Shown one piece after another: positions 12,411-24,694 of a stretch of DNA of 64,000 nucleotides. The DNA lies in the NCBI RefSeq assembly GCF_040939455.1, contig NC_134117.1, forward strand, positions 68,858,501 through 68,922,500, in the 5' to 3' direction. How positions within the stretch are numbered: position 1 is the first letter of the stretch; each line of letters starts with the position of its first letter. Source of the stretch: Microcebus murinus. Its lineage: Eukaryota > Chordata > Mammalia > Primates > Cheirogaleidae. Position numbers and translations under genes: made by a program. The notes under the pieces were generated by a model, which was given only the letters and a program-made list of their open reading frames with translations, made no database searches and was not told the origin of the DNA.

Positions 12411-13480
12411 TGCAGGATGACTCCTCCTGCTTTTCAGTGGGCAGAACGAGAGACAGTGACCGTTCTGCTAGAGTCTAGAAGCTGCTGCCCTGGAATATCA
12501 GCCCAAGGAACCTGCCGCTGAGCAGAGCAGGTGTCCCGGCTGACGGCTTGCAGCGCTCGGGCTGACCTGCGGGCGGGTGGGAAGCCAGGGGGCGCCGCAG
12601 GGAGCAGTGGGCCCTGTGGGACTCTGCCCCTTTGCTGGCAGGGCTACCTGTAGAGCACAGGACAAATAGGGGCCAGAAAGAGCCCCTCTTCATAGGCAGC
12701 TAACATAATTAGCGAAATTAGCCAAACACAGAGGCTAATGTTTCAGAGAAACTCCCCAAAGGGTCTGGGCATATATATGTGATGAGTCTCCTGTCTGGTC
12801 CCCAGCCCAGTCCCTGAGTTTAAAGTGCTAAGAACTCCAAAAGGTGACGTGAGAAACATTTGGGGACACACTGTGCCCCAGGCAAAAAGAATCTGATGCT
12901 GCTATTAGAAAAATTGGTGTGTGTGCAGATGGCGCCCTGAAATTTAAAAACAACGTGATCCAGCACGGCTTCAGCATGCGGCATGCTCAGCCTCTGCTGA
13001 AGAAGCCACGCCACGCTTTTGAAGCTGAAAGCCAGAGAGCTTTCGGGCATTTGCCCCAGTGCCCACAGGCGATGAAGGCCTGGGTCAGAGGGCAGCAGTT
13101 CTCCAAGGACAAAAACAAACTGTGCAACACTGGACACAGCTGGGGAAACTCCCTGCGCCTGGGGTTGTCCCCTCAGGGAAGACTCCCTGTCGGGGCTGCA
13201 AAGAGCAAGCGGGGTCAGTCCGTGGCCTTGACACTGTATTCCCCTCACTGGTTTGTTCATAACATATGCGTAGAGGATCCTTGGCAGGGACAGCCCTGCG
13301 CCTGGTACTGAGCATCAACATGCACGGGTCCTGCTCGGCCTGCAGGGGGCCCGGGCCAGCTCCGAGGGCCGGCCGTGCTGATGGGAGCAGCTTCCGCGTG
13401 GACAGGAGGGAGCCAGGGCTCGGCAGGGCTAGGGCTGGGCGGTGATGCCAGCGACACCCAACCTCCAGCCAGTGCCTCCA
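12411..13480. other. Single-copy sequence, no gene recognised
   Basis: One plus-strand frame (12919-13311, 130 codons) is the only sizeable frame. It has no recognisable domain and overlaps a 146-codon frame on the other strand. No repeats are recognised. Confidence 0.5.
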
Positions 13481-13481
13481 C

Positions 13482-13560
13482 CTCCGCGGGCTTCCGTTTC
13501 CTCTCGCAACTCAGGTTAGTTGTTCTTTCATCATGTGTGTGTCGTGAGGTTTAAATAAAT
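13482..13560 (+). repeat. MIR core fragment, possible
   Basis: The run ttccgtttcctctcgcaact, followed by tcgtgaggtttaaataaatt, resembles the MIR stretch cagtttcctcatctgtaaa ... gttgtgaggattaaatgagt. It merges into an AT-rich tract. Confidence 0.4.
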
Positions 13561-13665
13561 TCATATATGCTAATACAAATATAAATGAATATGTATTTAT
13601 GCTAAAGTAAGTATGTTTATACTGACATAAATATATAATATAAAAATAATAAGTACACTAACATT
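13545..13665. repeat. AT-rich low-complexity tract
   Basis: About 120 bases of A/T with repeated ataaat, atatgt and aaatataa words. It has no pure microsatellite core and is not coding. Confidence 0.75.
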
Positions 13666-13714
13666 ATGCATATGCCCGTATGACACGTATATATGAACCG
13701 ACAACCCCACCTCC

Positions 13715-13810
13715 TAGGCCCTGCAGCAGGTGAGTAGTGGTGGGGCTGGGATTTGAACCCTGGAACCCAGGCTCCAGAGTCTGGGCCTTTATCTGCTCTT
13801 GGTTCTGCCC
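13715..13810 (-). repeat. MIR SINE fragment, reverse orientation
   Basis: The diagnostic gctgggatttgaaccctgga and ggctccagagtctgggcc match the reverse complement of MIR (ggttcgaatcccggctctgc and gactctggagcc). Confidence 0.75.
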
Positions 13811-14532
13811 CTGACCCAGGCTCTCCATGTCAGGCTCTATGAGCCAAGGACGGGACAGAGGAAGGTGTCCGAGAGGCAGCTGGCCCTTGGCCACAGGTGG
13901 CACGTGTTAGGAGTTGAGCGACACACAGTGGGCAATGGGGGCCACAGCCCTTGATGTGGGCGTGCAGCTGGAATTCTCTCTCTGTGCCCCGCAGAGCAGA
14001 ACTTGCACGAGCATGTGCACATCTCTGCCCCTTGGTCTCCTCATGTATCAAATGGCCCCACCCCGGGAGGCCCTGCCAAGGCCGTGGAGGGCAGCGTAGG
14101 AGGCAGGCTGGGCTGCAGCCAGCCCTTGGTGAGTTCCCATCCAGCTGCCTCCCTCCTCCTGGCGTCCCTCCTTCCCCACTATGCAGTGAGCAGGGCTCTT
14201 CATCAGTCACTATTTCCCACATCTTTTGCACAGAAAGTAGCTTCGCAGTGCCCTCCCCTCTATTCTTCCTCTTCTCATTCCTGCTTCCCTCATCTGCTTG
14301 TCGGTGGCTTTTGCAGGTTGCTCCTCTCCTGTCCCTCCCTAAGCAGTGGGGTTTCTCTGAGTCCCACCCTTCATGCCATGTCCTCACAATGTGCACGTCC
14401 GTATTCGATGGTGCCTAGTTCTACAGCTCAGCCTCATGGTCCTCATGAGCTCCTGACCTATATTTCCAAAGACCATAGCAGCTGTCTCATCCCACCGCTG
14501 TGTGTCTAAACTGGGACCCTCCTTTTCATGCC
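13811..14532. other. Single-copy sequence, no gene recognised
   Basis: Open frames of 155-188 codons exist on both strands across the same bases, which points to low stop density rather than coding. A weak MIR-like core (ggtctcctcatgtatcaaatgg, near 14035) is possible. Confidence 0.5.
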
Positions 14533-15098
14533 TGTATTAGTCGGGGTTCTCCAGAGAGACAGAGCCAATGGGAGACAGAGCGATCAAGAGACAGATGAGG
14601 GGGGATTTTCTGGTGGATTGGCTCTCTCAGTCACGGAGGCTGAGAAGTCCTACGGGGATGTCTGCAAGCCGGAGACCCGGAGAAGCTGGCGGCGTGGCTC
14701 AGCACAAACGCACAGACTTCCGAGCCAGGGAGGCGGCCGGTGTACCTCTGTCTGAGGCTGACGGCTTTATAACCCAGGGAGCTGCTGGTGCCAATCCTAG
14801 GGTCCAAAGGCCGGAGAACCTGCAGCCCTGACATCTAAGAGCAGGAGAACAAGGGTGTCCTAGCTCTAGAAAAGAGACAGAAGACAGAATTTGCCTTTTT
14901 TCTGACTTTTTGTTCCATCTGGGTGCTGAGCTGATTGGGTGGTGCCCACCCGCACTGGCTGAGGATGGACTTAGTCCACTGATTCAAATGCCAGTCTCTT
15001 CTGGAAGCAACCTCACAGACAGCCAGAAATACTGCTTCCCCAGCTGCCTGGGTATCCCGCAATCCATCAAGTTGACACCTAAAATTAACCCTCAAACC
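14533..15098 (-). mobile_element. ERVL/MaLR-class LTR, reverse orientation
   Basis: The left end tgtattagtcggggttctcc and the right end caagttgacacctaaaatta are the reversed termini of the common LTR family that reads tgtgatggttaattttatgt ... ctgactaataca. Inside, cggaggctgagaagtcc, gattgggtggtgcccacccg and gattcaaatgccagtctctt follow the family order. It is a solo LTR of about 566 bases. I cannot give the exact Repbase name with confidence, and no internal proviral sequence is adjacent. Confidence 0.8.
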
Positions 15099-15174
15099 TG
15101 CATTTCCCCCGCTATCTCGATGTCCCCATTGCTAGCTTTTGCATGCTCTCCTTTGTGGGCAAAGTGGTATTTTT

Positions 15175-15640
15175 AACAACAGTAAGCACCTGTGTCATTT
15201 GCCGGTTTGGGAGCCTTTCTGAGACCTTCCTGCATCCAGTCCAAAATTCTTCCTAAGGCCACAGGTCCCGTGACATGGCCACTGCCTCCATATTGTTCTC
15301 TTGTTCCTCTGCCACCTGCTCTAAATGTCCTACCTAGGTTCACTCCTGCAGTGTACCCGAAATTTTCACCTATGTGCTTATACATAGGCTGCCTTGAAAA
15401 TATTCTTTCTCCTCCTTGTGCACTTGTCAAACTGGTTTTTATCCATCTGTATTCAAATCAAAGATGGTTTTCTCTGCAAAGCCTCCCACTCTATACCTGT
15501 AAAGAAACAGGCACTTGCAGAGGTGTGGGTGTCACTGCGAGACCAGGAGGTCCTTACAGGTAGAGACTGTGTCTCGTTCATCTTTGTATCTCCTCCCCCA
15601 CCTGTCCCTTTTTACAAATAAAGAAACATTTATTTTGCAA
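15175..15640 (+). repeat. L2 LINE fragment, 3' end
   Basis: The order tgagaccttcctgcatccag, cctctgccacctgctct and gagactgtgtctcgttcatc ... tttgtatctcctccccc follows the end of L2 (ctgtctccccactagaatgtaag, gactttgtcttgttcactgc, tgtatccccagcgcc). It is strongly diverged. Confidence 0.55.
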
Positions 15641-15735
15641 ATAAAGAAGCTGAGGTATAGGAAACGAATGTTACCAAGAGTCTATGCTGGCATTTAAACT
15701 TTGAAACCATGGCTGCTTTAATTTACAAGTCAGGA
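15640..15735 (-). repeat. MIR fragment, possible
   Basis: The stretch caaataaagaagctgaggtatagg, with a following tggcatttaaactttgaaacc, fits reversed MIR (ttacagatgaggaaactgaggc ... gggattcgaaccc). It is weak. Confidence 0.4.
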
Positions 15736-16955
15736 AGGAAGAAAGGTATGTGAGTGCAGGGTTTGCCCACTCTAGGGTAGCATGGCTAGGCTCTCCCAGC
15801 ACTCCTGGGAGCCTGCAGCAGTGGACAGCGCGTGGCCAGGCTGGCTTCAGAGACAAGCAACCGGGACAGTCACATGGAGGCCCTCCTCAGCAGGGCCTCA
15901 TGCTGGGCTTACTGTTCTGCTGTGGACAGCTCGAAGTTCTTAATAACTTCATCTTCAGCTTTGTGATTTGTAAGTGAGTCCAGTGGGTCACTGGGGACGG
16001 CACGCACCGCGCACGGCAGCACCGGCTGCCGCATCTGGGGCCTGAGGAAGGAGGGGCTCCGCGCGGAGGCAGCCCTGCGAGGCTCCCCCGTCCTTTTTAT
16101 GTTCTGTTGTGCTGTGATTAGAAAATACCACTATTTCCTCATTACATTTTATGAGCAATAAAATGTTTTTAAAGGATAATCTTTATAGCTTTTTATTTTT
16201 AACTGCATTTCGTTTCCTGCATTTTGATCAAGGGGCCCTATTTTCATGTTGCTCCACAAATCCTGTGGTCTGCCCTACAGATGGGATGTGAGAGAGAGCA
16301 GAGCATTTTAAATTTAGAAACATAGAGACCAAGCAGCCAGGAACTCAAAAGATAACATGACAGCGCAGAGTGATTTGCGAGAGATCCGGTGGAATTAATA
16401 GAGAGAAATAAAAATGAGGCAGGTGTGAGAGGGGAAGGCTGGCTCTCTATGTAATGGTTATTGACATAATTTTAGCAGTAGTGATAGAGAAAGAAGTAGC
16501 TTTTAGAACTGCAGCCTGAGCAATGAAAAGAGAGAACGAATTTCAAAGCTATCCTCACGTGTGACCCAGAGTATTGCAGAATAGATTTCTTATTTGGTTT
16601 TATTGAGCTGGGTGATAACTCGGAGATAGGAAAGGTGAGATGTCAGTAGCAAGAGATATTTTAATAATGAGAGAAACTTGGAAAAGGAAGAGAGTTGTAT
16701 TGCTGACTAGATGAAGAGATGAAGAGCTGAGGAAAAAAGAAAAAAGGAACTAGTATTTATTGCATGCTCAATGTTTGAATATTTATTTTATTTATCCAGG
16801 CATCTTAAATCACTAAGGGTATAAATAGGTACAGACACAGATACAGGTATAGAGACCTGTACACTTCTAGCTGCCTGCCTAAAGAAACGGTAATTCGTCA
16901 TCTCTCACAGAGATTAACAACATTCAGAACATCTCCAATATTTTGTATTAAATGT
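15736..16955. other. Single-copy sequence, no gene recognised
   Basis: A GC-to-AT transition: GC-rich up to about 16100 (ccgcgcacggcagcacc), then AT-rich. An AATAAA occurs near 16158 (gcaataaaatgtttttaaag) without any upstream coding sequence. Nothing else is recognised. Confidence 0.5.
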
Positions 16956-16959
16956 TTGT

Positions 16960-18165
16960 TATTTAACCAAAATCATCAGGGATAACAAAAATTAAGACCA
17001 ATAAAAATTTAGACCAGTAATTAATATAGACCCAAAGGTGAAAGAGCATAGATTTTAACATAATTGTGATTAATATGTTCAAGCAAAATACATTATAAGA
17101 TGTAAAATGTCAAAGTGTTTGTACCCCCCATAATATCCTGGGGAAAAAAAGTTGTAAAATGTCATCAGAAAATTTCAAATTTTATTTTTAAAAAAGGCTT
17201 AAATAAAAAATCTCATATAACAAAATAAAATAATTAATTTAAGGATTTAATGGGATAAATGCAGATCTGATGCAGCTAAAGAGAATATTAGTGAACTGGA
17301 AGATCGATTAATAGAAAAACTCTAGTATCACTGAGAAAAACTAGAGGAAAAATACAAAAGTTGCATTATTGACGTGTAAGACTCAATACAAAAGTTAAAC
17401 CAGTGGTGTGTTGGCCAGCTCATACTGAAAAATAAGTAAAAGTAGTCATTTATATGAGACTTTAATATGTCAGAGATGTACATTTTCATCTCTGGAATAA
17501 TCACTAAAAGGATAATGAAAGTAGTAACTAAAAGTTAATATAAGAAAAAATTGAATAATAACTTTTTTTTTTGAGACAGAGTCTCACTCTGTTGCCTGTA
17601 GGCTAGAGTGCTGTGACATCAGCCTAGCTCACAGCAACCTCCAACTCCTGGGCTCAAACAATCCTACTGCCTCAGCCTCCCAAGTAGCTGGGACTACAGG
17701 GCATGTGCCACCATGCATTGCTAACTTTTTCTATATATATTTTTAGTTGTCCAGCTAATTTATTTCTATTTTTTTTTTTTAGTAGAGATGGGGTCTCACT
17801 CTTGTTCAGGCTGGTCTTGAACTCCTGAGCTCAAATAATCCACCTGCCTCAGCCTCCCAGAGTGATAGGATTACAGGTGTGAGTAATTACTTTGATTAAT
17901 CTAAATAGAGATATGGAAAGAGAAAAATATGAGCATAAACTAGGTAGAACAAATAGAAAAAGAAATAGAAAGATGATTAGTATAAACCTAAATACATCAG
18001 TAATGACAATAAATATTAATGTTTTAAAGAGTGCAATAAAAAGATAAAGATTACCACATTTATTTTTGTTATAAAATTTGTATGCTTTAAAAATGGGATG
18101 TGCCTTATATATAAGGACACAGAACTACTCAAAGTAAAATGATGGAAGTACCTAAAGTCTCTGCA
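16960..18165 (+). mobile_element. Old L1M LINE fragments, interrupted by an Alu
   Basis: Decayed L1 text includes tgaactggaagatcgatta (ORF1-like) at about 17295. After the Alu, catcagtaatgacaataaat with ataaggacacagaactactc at about 17993-18140 corresponds to the start of ORF2. A small piece at 17112-17152 shares the taccccccataatatcctgg end with the L1 ending at 50690. All frames are destroyed. The element stops where the next L1 begins. Confidence 0.65.
17562..17888 (-). mobile_element. Alu SINE, strepsirrhine type, reverse orientation
   Basis: T-tract, gagacagagtctcactctg, cagcctcccaagtagctggg, gttgtccagctaatttattt (inter-arm strepsirrhine segment) and gatgggactctcact-like text appear in right-to-left Alu order. 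It ends at gattacaggtgtgag without the final gccaccgcgcc block, so the 5' end is slightly truncated. Flanks taataacttt and taattacttt look like a diverged target duplication. It lies inside an older L1M. Confidence 0.93.
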
Positions 18166-18624
18166 CAGAGAGAGAAATCCCATGTAGGAGTGATGTCACC
18201 AAGATGGTAGAATGAAAGATAACATGCTCAAATCCTCCCACAATGACAAGAATTCTGTACCCATCCATAGTCAAAAGTGTCCCTTTGGAAGCCTCAAGAT
18301 TTAGGTAGGAAGGAGTTCATGAAAACCTTATGGAACCCAAAACACTGGAAGGTTGTTATGAGAGTGCCAACCAACATTCAAGTGGCTGATCCACCAAGCT
18401 TGCCCTTGGATTCAAACCCAGAAATGACCCAGTCCTCCAAGGGGACTGGCTGGCTATAGTTCTATTTGGTCTTGAGCCCACAACCTAAACCATCTGTGAA
18501 GGGGTCTAGAAGGAATCATACACAGTAGTGCTTGGCAGAAAGGCTCCTCTGCCCTCTGATATCAGTCTCAGCAGTGAACCTGAACGTTGCCACGTAGCCT
18601 GGCTCCAGCCCGTCTCAGTTGAGG

Positions 18625-19290
18625 TCCTAGATAAGAACTACTTGCATAAGGACCCAGGGGGAAACTAGCCAATCTTTTAACATAGGAATCTGAGCCTTCC
18701 TGATAGGATTGCCAAACTTCATCTTACAGCAGTTCCCAAGGGCCCTCAGCCTCAGCTACAGTACTTCCTGCTGTAATCAGGGAACTATCCTGTTTGTGCA
18801 GGGTCCTCCTGGGACATGCACACCTCTCTAAGACAACAAGACTGGGATCTCCAGCCTCCATATCATTGCAGATTCCATGGAAGCCAAGTCCAAGATCTGG
18901 CCTTTTTGCTTTAATCAGAGAACTGTCTCATCTCTGCAGGGTACTCCTGGGAGATGTGCACCCCTCTAAGTCAATGAGACAAGGCTCTCCAACCTCTGCT
19001 CCACAGCAGATCCCAAGCAGGTCCAGTCTCAGCTCTGGCCCCTCCTATTGGAGTTAAGGCACTATCCTGCTTATGCATACACCCATCTGAGCCAATAAAA
19101 CAGGTCCACTAGCCTCCTTCACAAAGCAGATACCAAGGGGATCAGTCTCAACTCCAGCCTCTCTTACTGCAGTCAGAGGCACATCCCATCTAGTAGAGGG
19201 CCATCTTGCAGAGGCCTACTAGGAGGCACACCTGTCTGGGCCACTGGAACAGTCTTCTGGGCTCAGGTCCCTGGCCAGAATTTCCACACA
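18625..19290 (+). repeat. Tandem repeat of about 118-140 bp in the L1 leader
   Basis: At least three units are visible, starting near 18774, 18912 and 19053, with partial units before 18774 and after 19170. Shared words include taatcag/gagttaag at the unit start, ctatcctg or ctgtctca, cagggt.ctcctggga, cacctctctaag, and gcagat..ccaag. Unit three lacks the cagggtcctcctggg part and is about 20 bases shorter. The same periodicity shows in translation (CRVLLG twice, 46 residues apart). Confidence 0.85.
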
Positions 19291-19539
19291 GCCCCAGCAT
19301 CTTTCTTGGGTCTTTCCCAGGTTCCATCTGGGCAGGAAAGCCACATTAATCTCAGAGTCCTTGTGAGACTCTTGGAAAACCTGGGCTCAGAGCATCCTCT
19401 ACTGCTGAGGCAGCTGTAGTGGTCATAGACTCAGGTAACTTAATGGTCAGTCTGCTTAGAATCCCTGGAAGGTCCTCTGAAGAATGACAGGCACAAACAA
19501 AGCCAGACTGTGAAGCCTAAGATAAATACCTAAACTCTC

Positions 19540-20500
19540 AATGCACAGACATCATTGCACTCCCACAGGCATCAAGAACATGGGAAACATGACCTCACTA
19601 ATGGACAAAACGAGATTCCAGAGACTGACCCTAAAGTGAGGGAGATTTATGATCTCTCAGACAAAGAATTCAAAATAGCTGTTTTAACAAAACTCAATCA
19701 ACTTCAAGAAAACAAAGAGAATCAATTTGGCAATTTATCAGAGAAATTTAATGGCTAGGTTTAAATAATTTTTAAAATCACATGGAATTCTTGGAGATGA
19801 TAAATATAAGGAATGAAATGTAAAATGCAGTAGAGAACATCAGCATAACTGATAAAACAGGAGAAAGAATCAGTGGGCTTGAAGACAATATTTGAAAATA
19901 CAATCAGAGGATAAAAAGACCAGAAGGAAATGAAGAAAGCTTATGTGATCTATGAGACAACATCAAAAGAGCACATATTCAAGTTATTGGAGTTAAAGAG
20001 GGAAGTGAGAAAGACAAAAGGATAAACAGTTTATTCAAAGAAATGATAACAGAAAAATTTTCAAACCTGGAGAAATATATAAATATTCAGGTATAGGAAG
20101 GCCAAAGGTAGCCAATCAGATTCAGCTCAAATAAGAATACCCCAAGATACATTATAATCAAATTCCCAAAGGTCAAAGACAAAGTGAGGATCCTGAATGC
20201 AGTGAGAGAAAAGAAGAAAATAACATCTAAACAAGATCCAATAAGCCTGGCAGTACACTTCTGAGAAGAAATTTTAAAAGCCTGGAGGGAGGAGGGTGAT
20301 GTATTCATATTGTTGAAGGAAGAAAAATTGTATTAACCAATAATACTGTATCAGCAAAGCTATCCTTAAGAACAGAAAAACACTTCTCCAGACAAATAAA
20401 AGCTAAGAGAATTTATAGCTATCATACTTGTCCTATAAGAAATGTTAAAGGGAGTTCTTCAGACTACAAGAAAAAGACAGATATGATTATTACACAAATC
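19540..20500 (+). pseudogene. L1 ORF1 relic (RNA-binding chaperone of L1)
   Basis: The longest surviving frame (19555-19755) reads GQNEIPETDPKVREIYDLSD and on into a Leu/Glu/Gln-rich stretch with coiled-coil character. Downstream, out of frame, are the regions that normally carry the RNA-recognition and C-terminal domains (gtcaaagacaaagtgaggatcctg; agcaaagctatccttaagaa). ORF1p normally trimerises and coats L1 RNA in the cytoplasm; this copy cannot make a full protein. It resembles the old L1M type rather than young primate ORF1. Confidence 0.8.
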
Positions 20501-20929
20501 TAGCAATTGTGGTGTGTACCATTACTAAGAAGACTAAAAGACAAAAGTAAAAAATGAATAACTACAACAATGTGTTAAGTATAGGCAATATAAAAAAACA
20601 TAAATTGTAACATCAAAAATTCAATAGATGGGGGCAGAAAAAGTTACCATGTATAGGTTTTTGTTAGATTGTTTTATGTTTTTTTTTATTTTTTACAATC
20701 AAATTTATGTTGATATCAGCTTAAAATAATTTGTTATAACTAAAGTAATTTTTTAAGCCTTATGTTAACCACAAAGCAAAAACCTATAATAAATATACTA
20801 AAAGTAAAAAGTAACAAATTAAAATACACTATCAGAGGAAATCACTTAACCACAAAGAAACACAGTAAGAAAATAAGAAAAGAAGAGAGGACTTACAAAA
20901 CAACTAGAAAACAGGTAACAGAATGGCAA

Positions 20930-23900
20930 TAGTATCATGCCTTACCTACCAATGGCAACATTGAATAAAACTGGACTCAGTTCTTCAATTAAAAGACATA
21001 CAGTGGCTGAATGGATTATAAAACAAGACCCAAATATATGTTGCCTACCAGAAAGTCATTTCACTTACAAAGACACACATAGACTGAAAGTAAGGGGATG
21101 CAAAAAGATATTCCATGAACAAAGAACAAGAGTAACTATACTTGTATCAGATAAAATAGACTTTAAGTCAAAAACTGTAAAAAGAGACACAGAAAATCGT
21201 TATATAATGATAAAGTGGTCAGTTCAGCAGGAGGATATAACAATACTAAATATATATGCACCAAATGCTAGTGCACCCAAATATATAAAGCAAATATTAA
21301 TAGACTGAAAAGGAAAGAAAGATTGAAATGCAGTAATAGTAGAGGACATCAACACCCTACTATCAGCAAAAACAGATCATCTGTGCAGGAAATCAACAAA
21401 GAAACACCAGAGTTAAACTATATTCTAGACCAAATAAACCAAACAGATATTTATAGAACATTTTATGCAAATTCTACGGAGTACACATTTTTCTCATCAG
21501 CACATGAAACATTCTCCAGTTTACCATATCCTAGGCCACAAAAAAAGTTGCACCAATTCAAATGAGTCAAAATCATATCAAGTATCTTTTCTGACCACAA
21601 TGGAATAAAACTAGAAATCAATAACAAGAGTACCCTCAGAAAACACACACACACAGAAATTAAACAACATGTCATCAAATGGCTAATGTGTCATTTAATA
21701 AATTAAGAATGAAATTTAGAAATTTATCAAAACAAATAAAAATGGAAATACAACGTATCAGAACCTATGGTATACAGAAAATACAGTACTAAAGAGGAAA
21801 TTTAATAGCAACAAACATCTACATAAAAGATAGAAGGAATTCAAATAAGCAACCTAATGATGTACCTCAAGAAAGTAGAAAAACAGAACAAACCAAACTC
21901 TAAATTAGTAGAAGGAAAGAAATAACAAATATCAGAGCATAAATAAATTAAATTGCAATAAATAAATTGATGAACCTTTAGCTAGACTAAGAAAAGAAGA
22001 TAAAAGACCAAATAAATACATTGGGGATAATAAAAAGCAAACATTACAACTGATAATACAGAAATTATTGCAAACTACTAAGGATTAGTAGAGACTACTG
22101 TGACTAACTATACACAAATAAATTGAAAAACCTAGAAGAAATAGATAAATTCCTGGACCCATACATATCACAAAAATTGAACTATGAAAAAATAGACAAC
22201 CTGAATAGACCAATCATGAGTAATGAGATTAAAGCAGTAATAAAAAGTCTCCAATCAAAGAAAAGCCCAGGACCTAGTGAATTCACTGTTGAATTGTACC
22301 AAATAATCAAAGAAGAATTAATACCAATTCTACTTGAACTATTTCAAAAAAAAACTTGAAAGGAGAGAATACTTCCAAACTCATTCTATAAGGCCAGCAA
22401 TACGCCGATACCAAAAACAGATGAGGTCCCAACACAAAAAAGAAAACTATAGGCCAATATCCCTGATCAAAACTGATGCAAAAATACTTAACAAAATACT
22501 AGCAAACTGAATTCAACAACACATTAAAACATCATTCACCATGATCAAGAGAGATTCATCTCAGGGATGCAGATGATTCAACATATGCAAATTAATAAAT
22601 GTGATATATCACTTCAACAGAATCATGGAAAAATCTTTATGATTCATCTCAAAGGATGCCCAAAAAGCATTTGGTAAAATTCAACATCATATCATGATAA
22701 AAACTCTCAACAAATTGGTTATAGAAGGAGCACACTTCAATATGATAAAGACCATATATGACTGAATGGGAAAAAATTGAAATCCTTTACACTAAGACCT
22801 GGAACAAAACAAGGATGCCTGCTTTCACCAACATAGTGCTGCACATCTTAACCATAGCAATAGCAAGAGAAAGAAATATAGTGCCTCCAAATTGGCAAGG
22901 AAGAAACCAAATTATCTTTGTTTGCAGATGACATGATTTTATATTTAGAAAATCAAAAAGACTCCAACAAAAAATTCTTACAACTGATAAACAAATTCAG
23001 TAGAGTTGCTGGATACAAAAATCAATATACAAAAATCAGTGGTGTTTATTTACATTAACAAGAATCAATCTTAACAAGAAATAAATAAAGCAATCCCATT
23101 TACAATAGCTACAAAAAATAAAATGCATAACAATAAATTTAACTAAAAAGTGAAAGATCTCTATGAGAAAAATTATTAATCATTGATGAAAGAAATCAAA
23201 CAAGACACACAAAAATGGAAAACCATCCCATGCTTACAGATTGGAAGAATTAATATTATTAAAATGTATACTACCCACAGTGATCTACAGATTAAATGCA
23301 ATCTCTATGAAAATTCCAATGATATTCTTCATAGAAATATTTTTTAAAATCCTGAAATTCATATGGAAGCACAAAAAACCTTGAGTAGCTAAAGCAATCC
23401 TGATCCAAAAGAACAAGGCCATAGTCATTACACTACCTGATTGCAAATTATAACAAAACTATAGTAATGAAAACAGCATTGTATTGTCATAAAAACAGAC
23501 ATATAAACAAATGGAACAGAATAGAGAACTCAGAGATAAATTCATACACGGCCAACTCATTTTTGACAAAGACACCAAGAGCACACATTGGGGAAAGGAC
23601 AATCTCTTTAATGAATGGTAATGAGAAAACTGGATATCAATATGCAGAAGAATAAACTAGATTCTCATCTATCCCCATATACAAAAGGTAAGTTGAAATG
23701 GAATAAGGACTTAAATGTAAGACCTGCTATGAAACTACTAAAGGAAAACATTGAGGAAACACTTTAGGACATTGGTCTGGGCAAAAATAGTTTAGGTAAG
23801 ACCTCAAAAGCACAGGCAACAATAGAAAAAATAGACAAATGGGATCCCATCAGCTAAAAAGCTTCTGCACAGCAAAGGAAACATTTAACAAAGTACAGAG

Positions 23901-24610
23901 TCAACCTGCAGAATGTGAGAAAATATTTGCAAACTATCCATATAATAAGGAAGTAATCAGTATATATAAGAAACTCAAACAACTCACTAGCAGCAAAACA
24001 AACAAATAACTTGAATTAAAAATAGGAAAAAGACCTGAATAGTCATTTTTCAAAAGAAGACATACAAATGGCCAAGAGAAAATGCTCCATGTCACTTATC
24101 ATCAGGGAAATGTAAACAAAACTACGATAAGATATCATCTTACCCCAGTTAGAATGGCTGTAATAAAAAAAGACAAAAAATAACAAATGCTGGTAAGGAT
24201 GAGGAGAAAGGGGAAAGCTCATATGTTGTTGGTGGGAATATAAAGCAATGCAGCCATTATAGAGAACAATATGGAGGTAAAAAAAAAAAAAAACTGAAAA
24301 TAGAACTACCATGTAATCCAGCATTTCCATTTCAAAAGAAGGGAAATCAGTATATTGAAATGATATCTGCACTCCCATGTTTATTGTAGCACTATGCCCA
24401 AAAGCCAAGATATGGAATCAACCTAAATGTCCATTAATGGACAAAGCAAATTTGGTGTATATATATATACAATGGAATATTTATTATTCAGCCATATAAA
24501 GGAATAAAATCTTATCATTTGCAGCAACATGGATGGAACTGGAGGTCATTACGTTAAGTGAAATAAGCCAGGCACAGGAAGACAAACACCACATGTTGTC
24601 ACTCATAAGT
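20930..24610 (+). pseudogene. L1 ORF2 relic (endonuclease and reverse transcriptase)
   Basis: The endonuclease start is readable at 20937-21308 (KRHTVAEWIIKQDPNICCL, ITILNIYAPN). The frame is then broken, and the reverse-transcriptase N-terminal part is readable at 22123-22359 ([25 protein letters not shown]). The catalytic FADD motif is preserved at 22921-22932 (ttt gca gat gac). The C-terminal part is readable at 23467-23655. Many stops and frameshifts make it non-functional. Its gene order and content leave no doubt about identity. Confidence 0.92.
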
Positions 24611-24694
24611 GAGAACTAAAAAAGCAGATCAAATGAAGGTTAGATGGCATTGATGTACTTTTCCCTATTCCTTACACTAAATAGAGCTCAAAAC

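Larger units (their letters stand above)
18170..24690 (+). mobile_element. Near full-length decayed L1 LINE
   Basis: About 6.5 kb in L1 order. The 5' leader starts near 18185 (gtgatgtcaccaagatgg) and includes a tandemly repeated part. An ORF1 relic covers 19540-20500, an inter-ORF A-rich spacer 20500-20930, and an ORF2 relic about 20930-24610. The element ends just after gtcactcataagtgagaac. Every long frame is broken by stops and frameshifts, so it is a dead copy. The family is probably an old L1M/L1MA-like lineage; the exact subfamily is not resolvable by eye. Confidence 0.9.
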
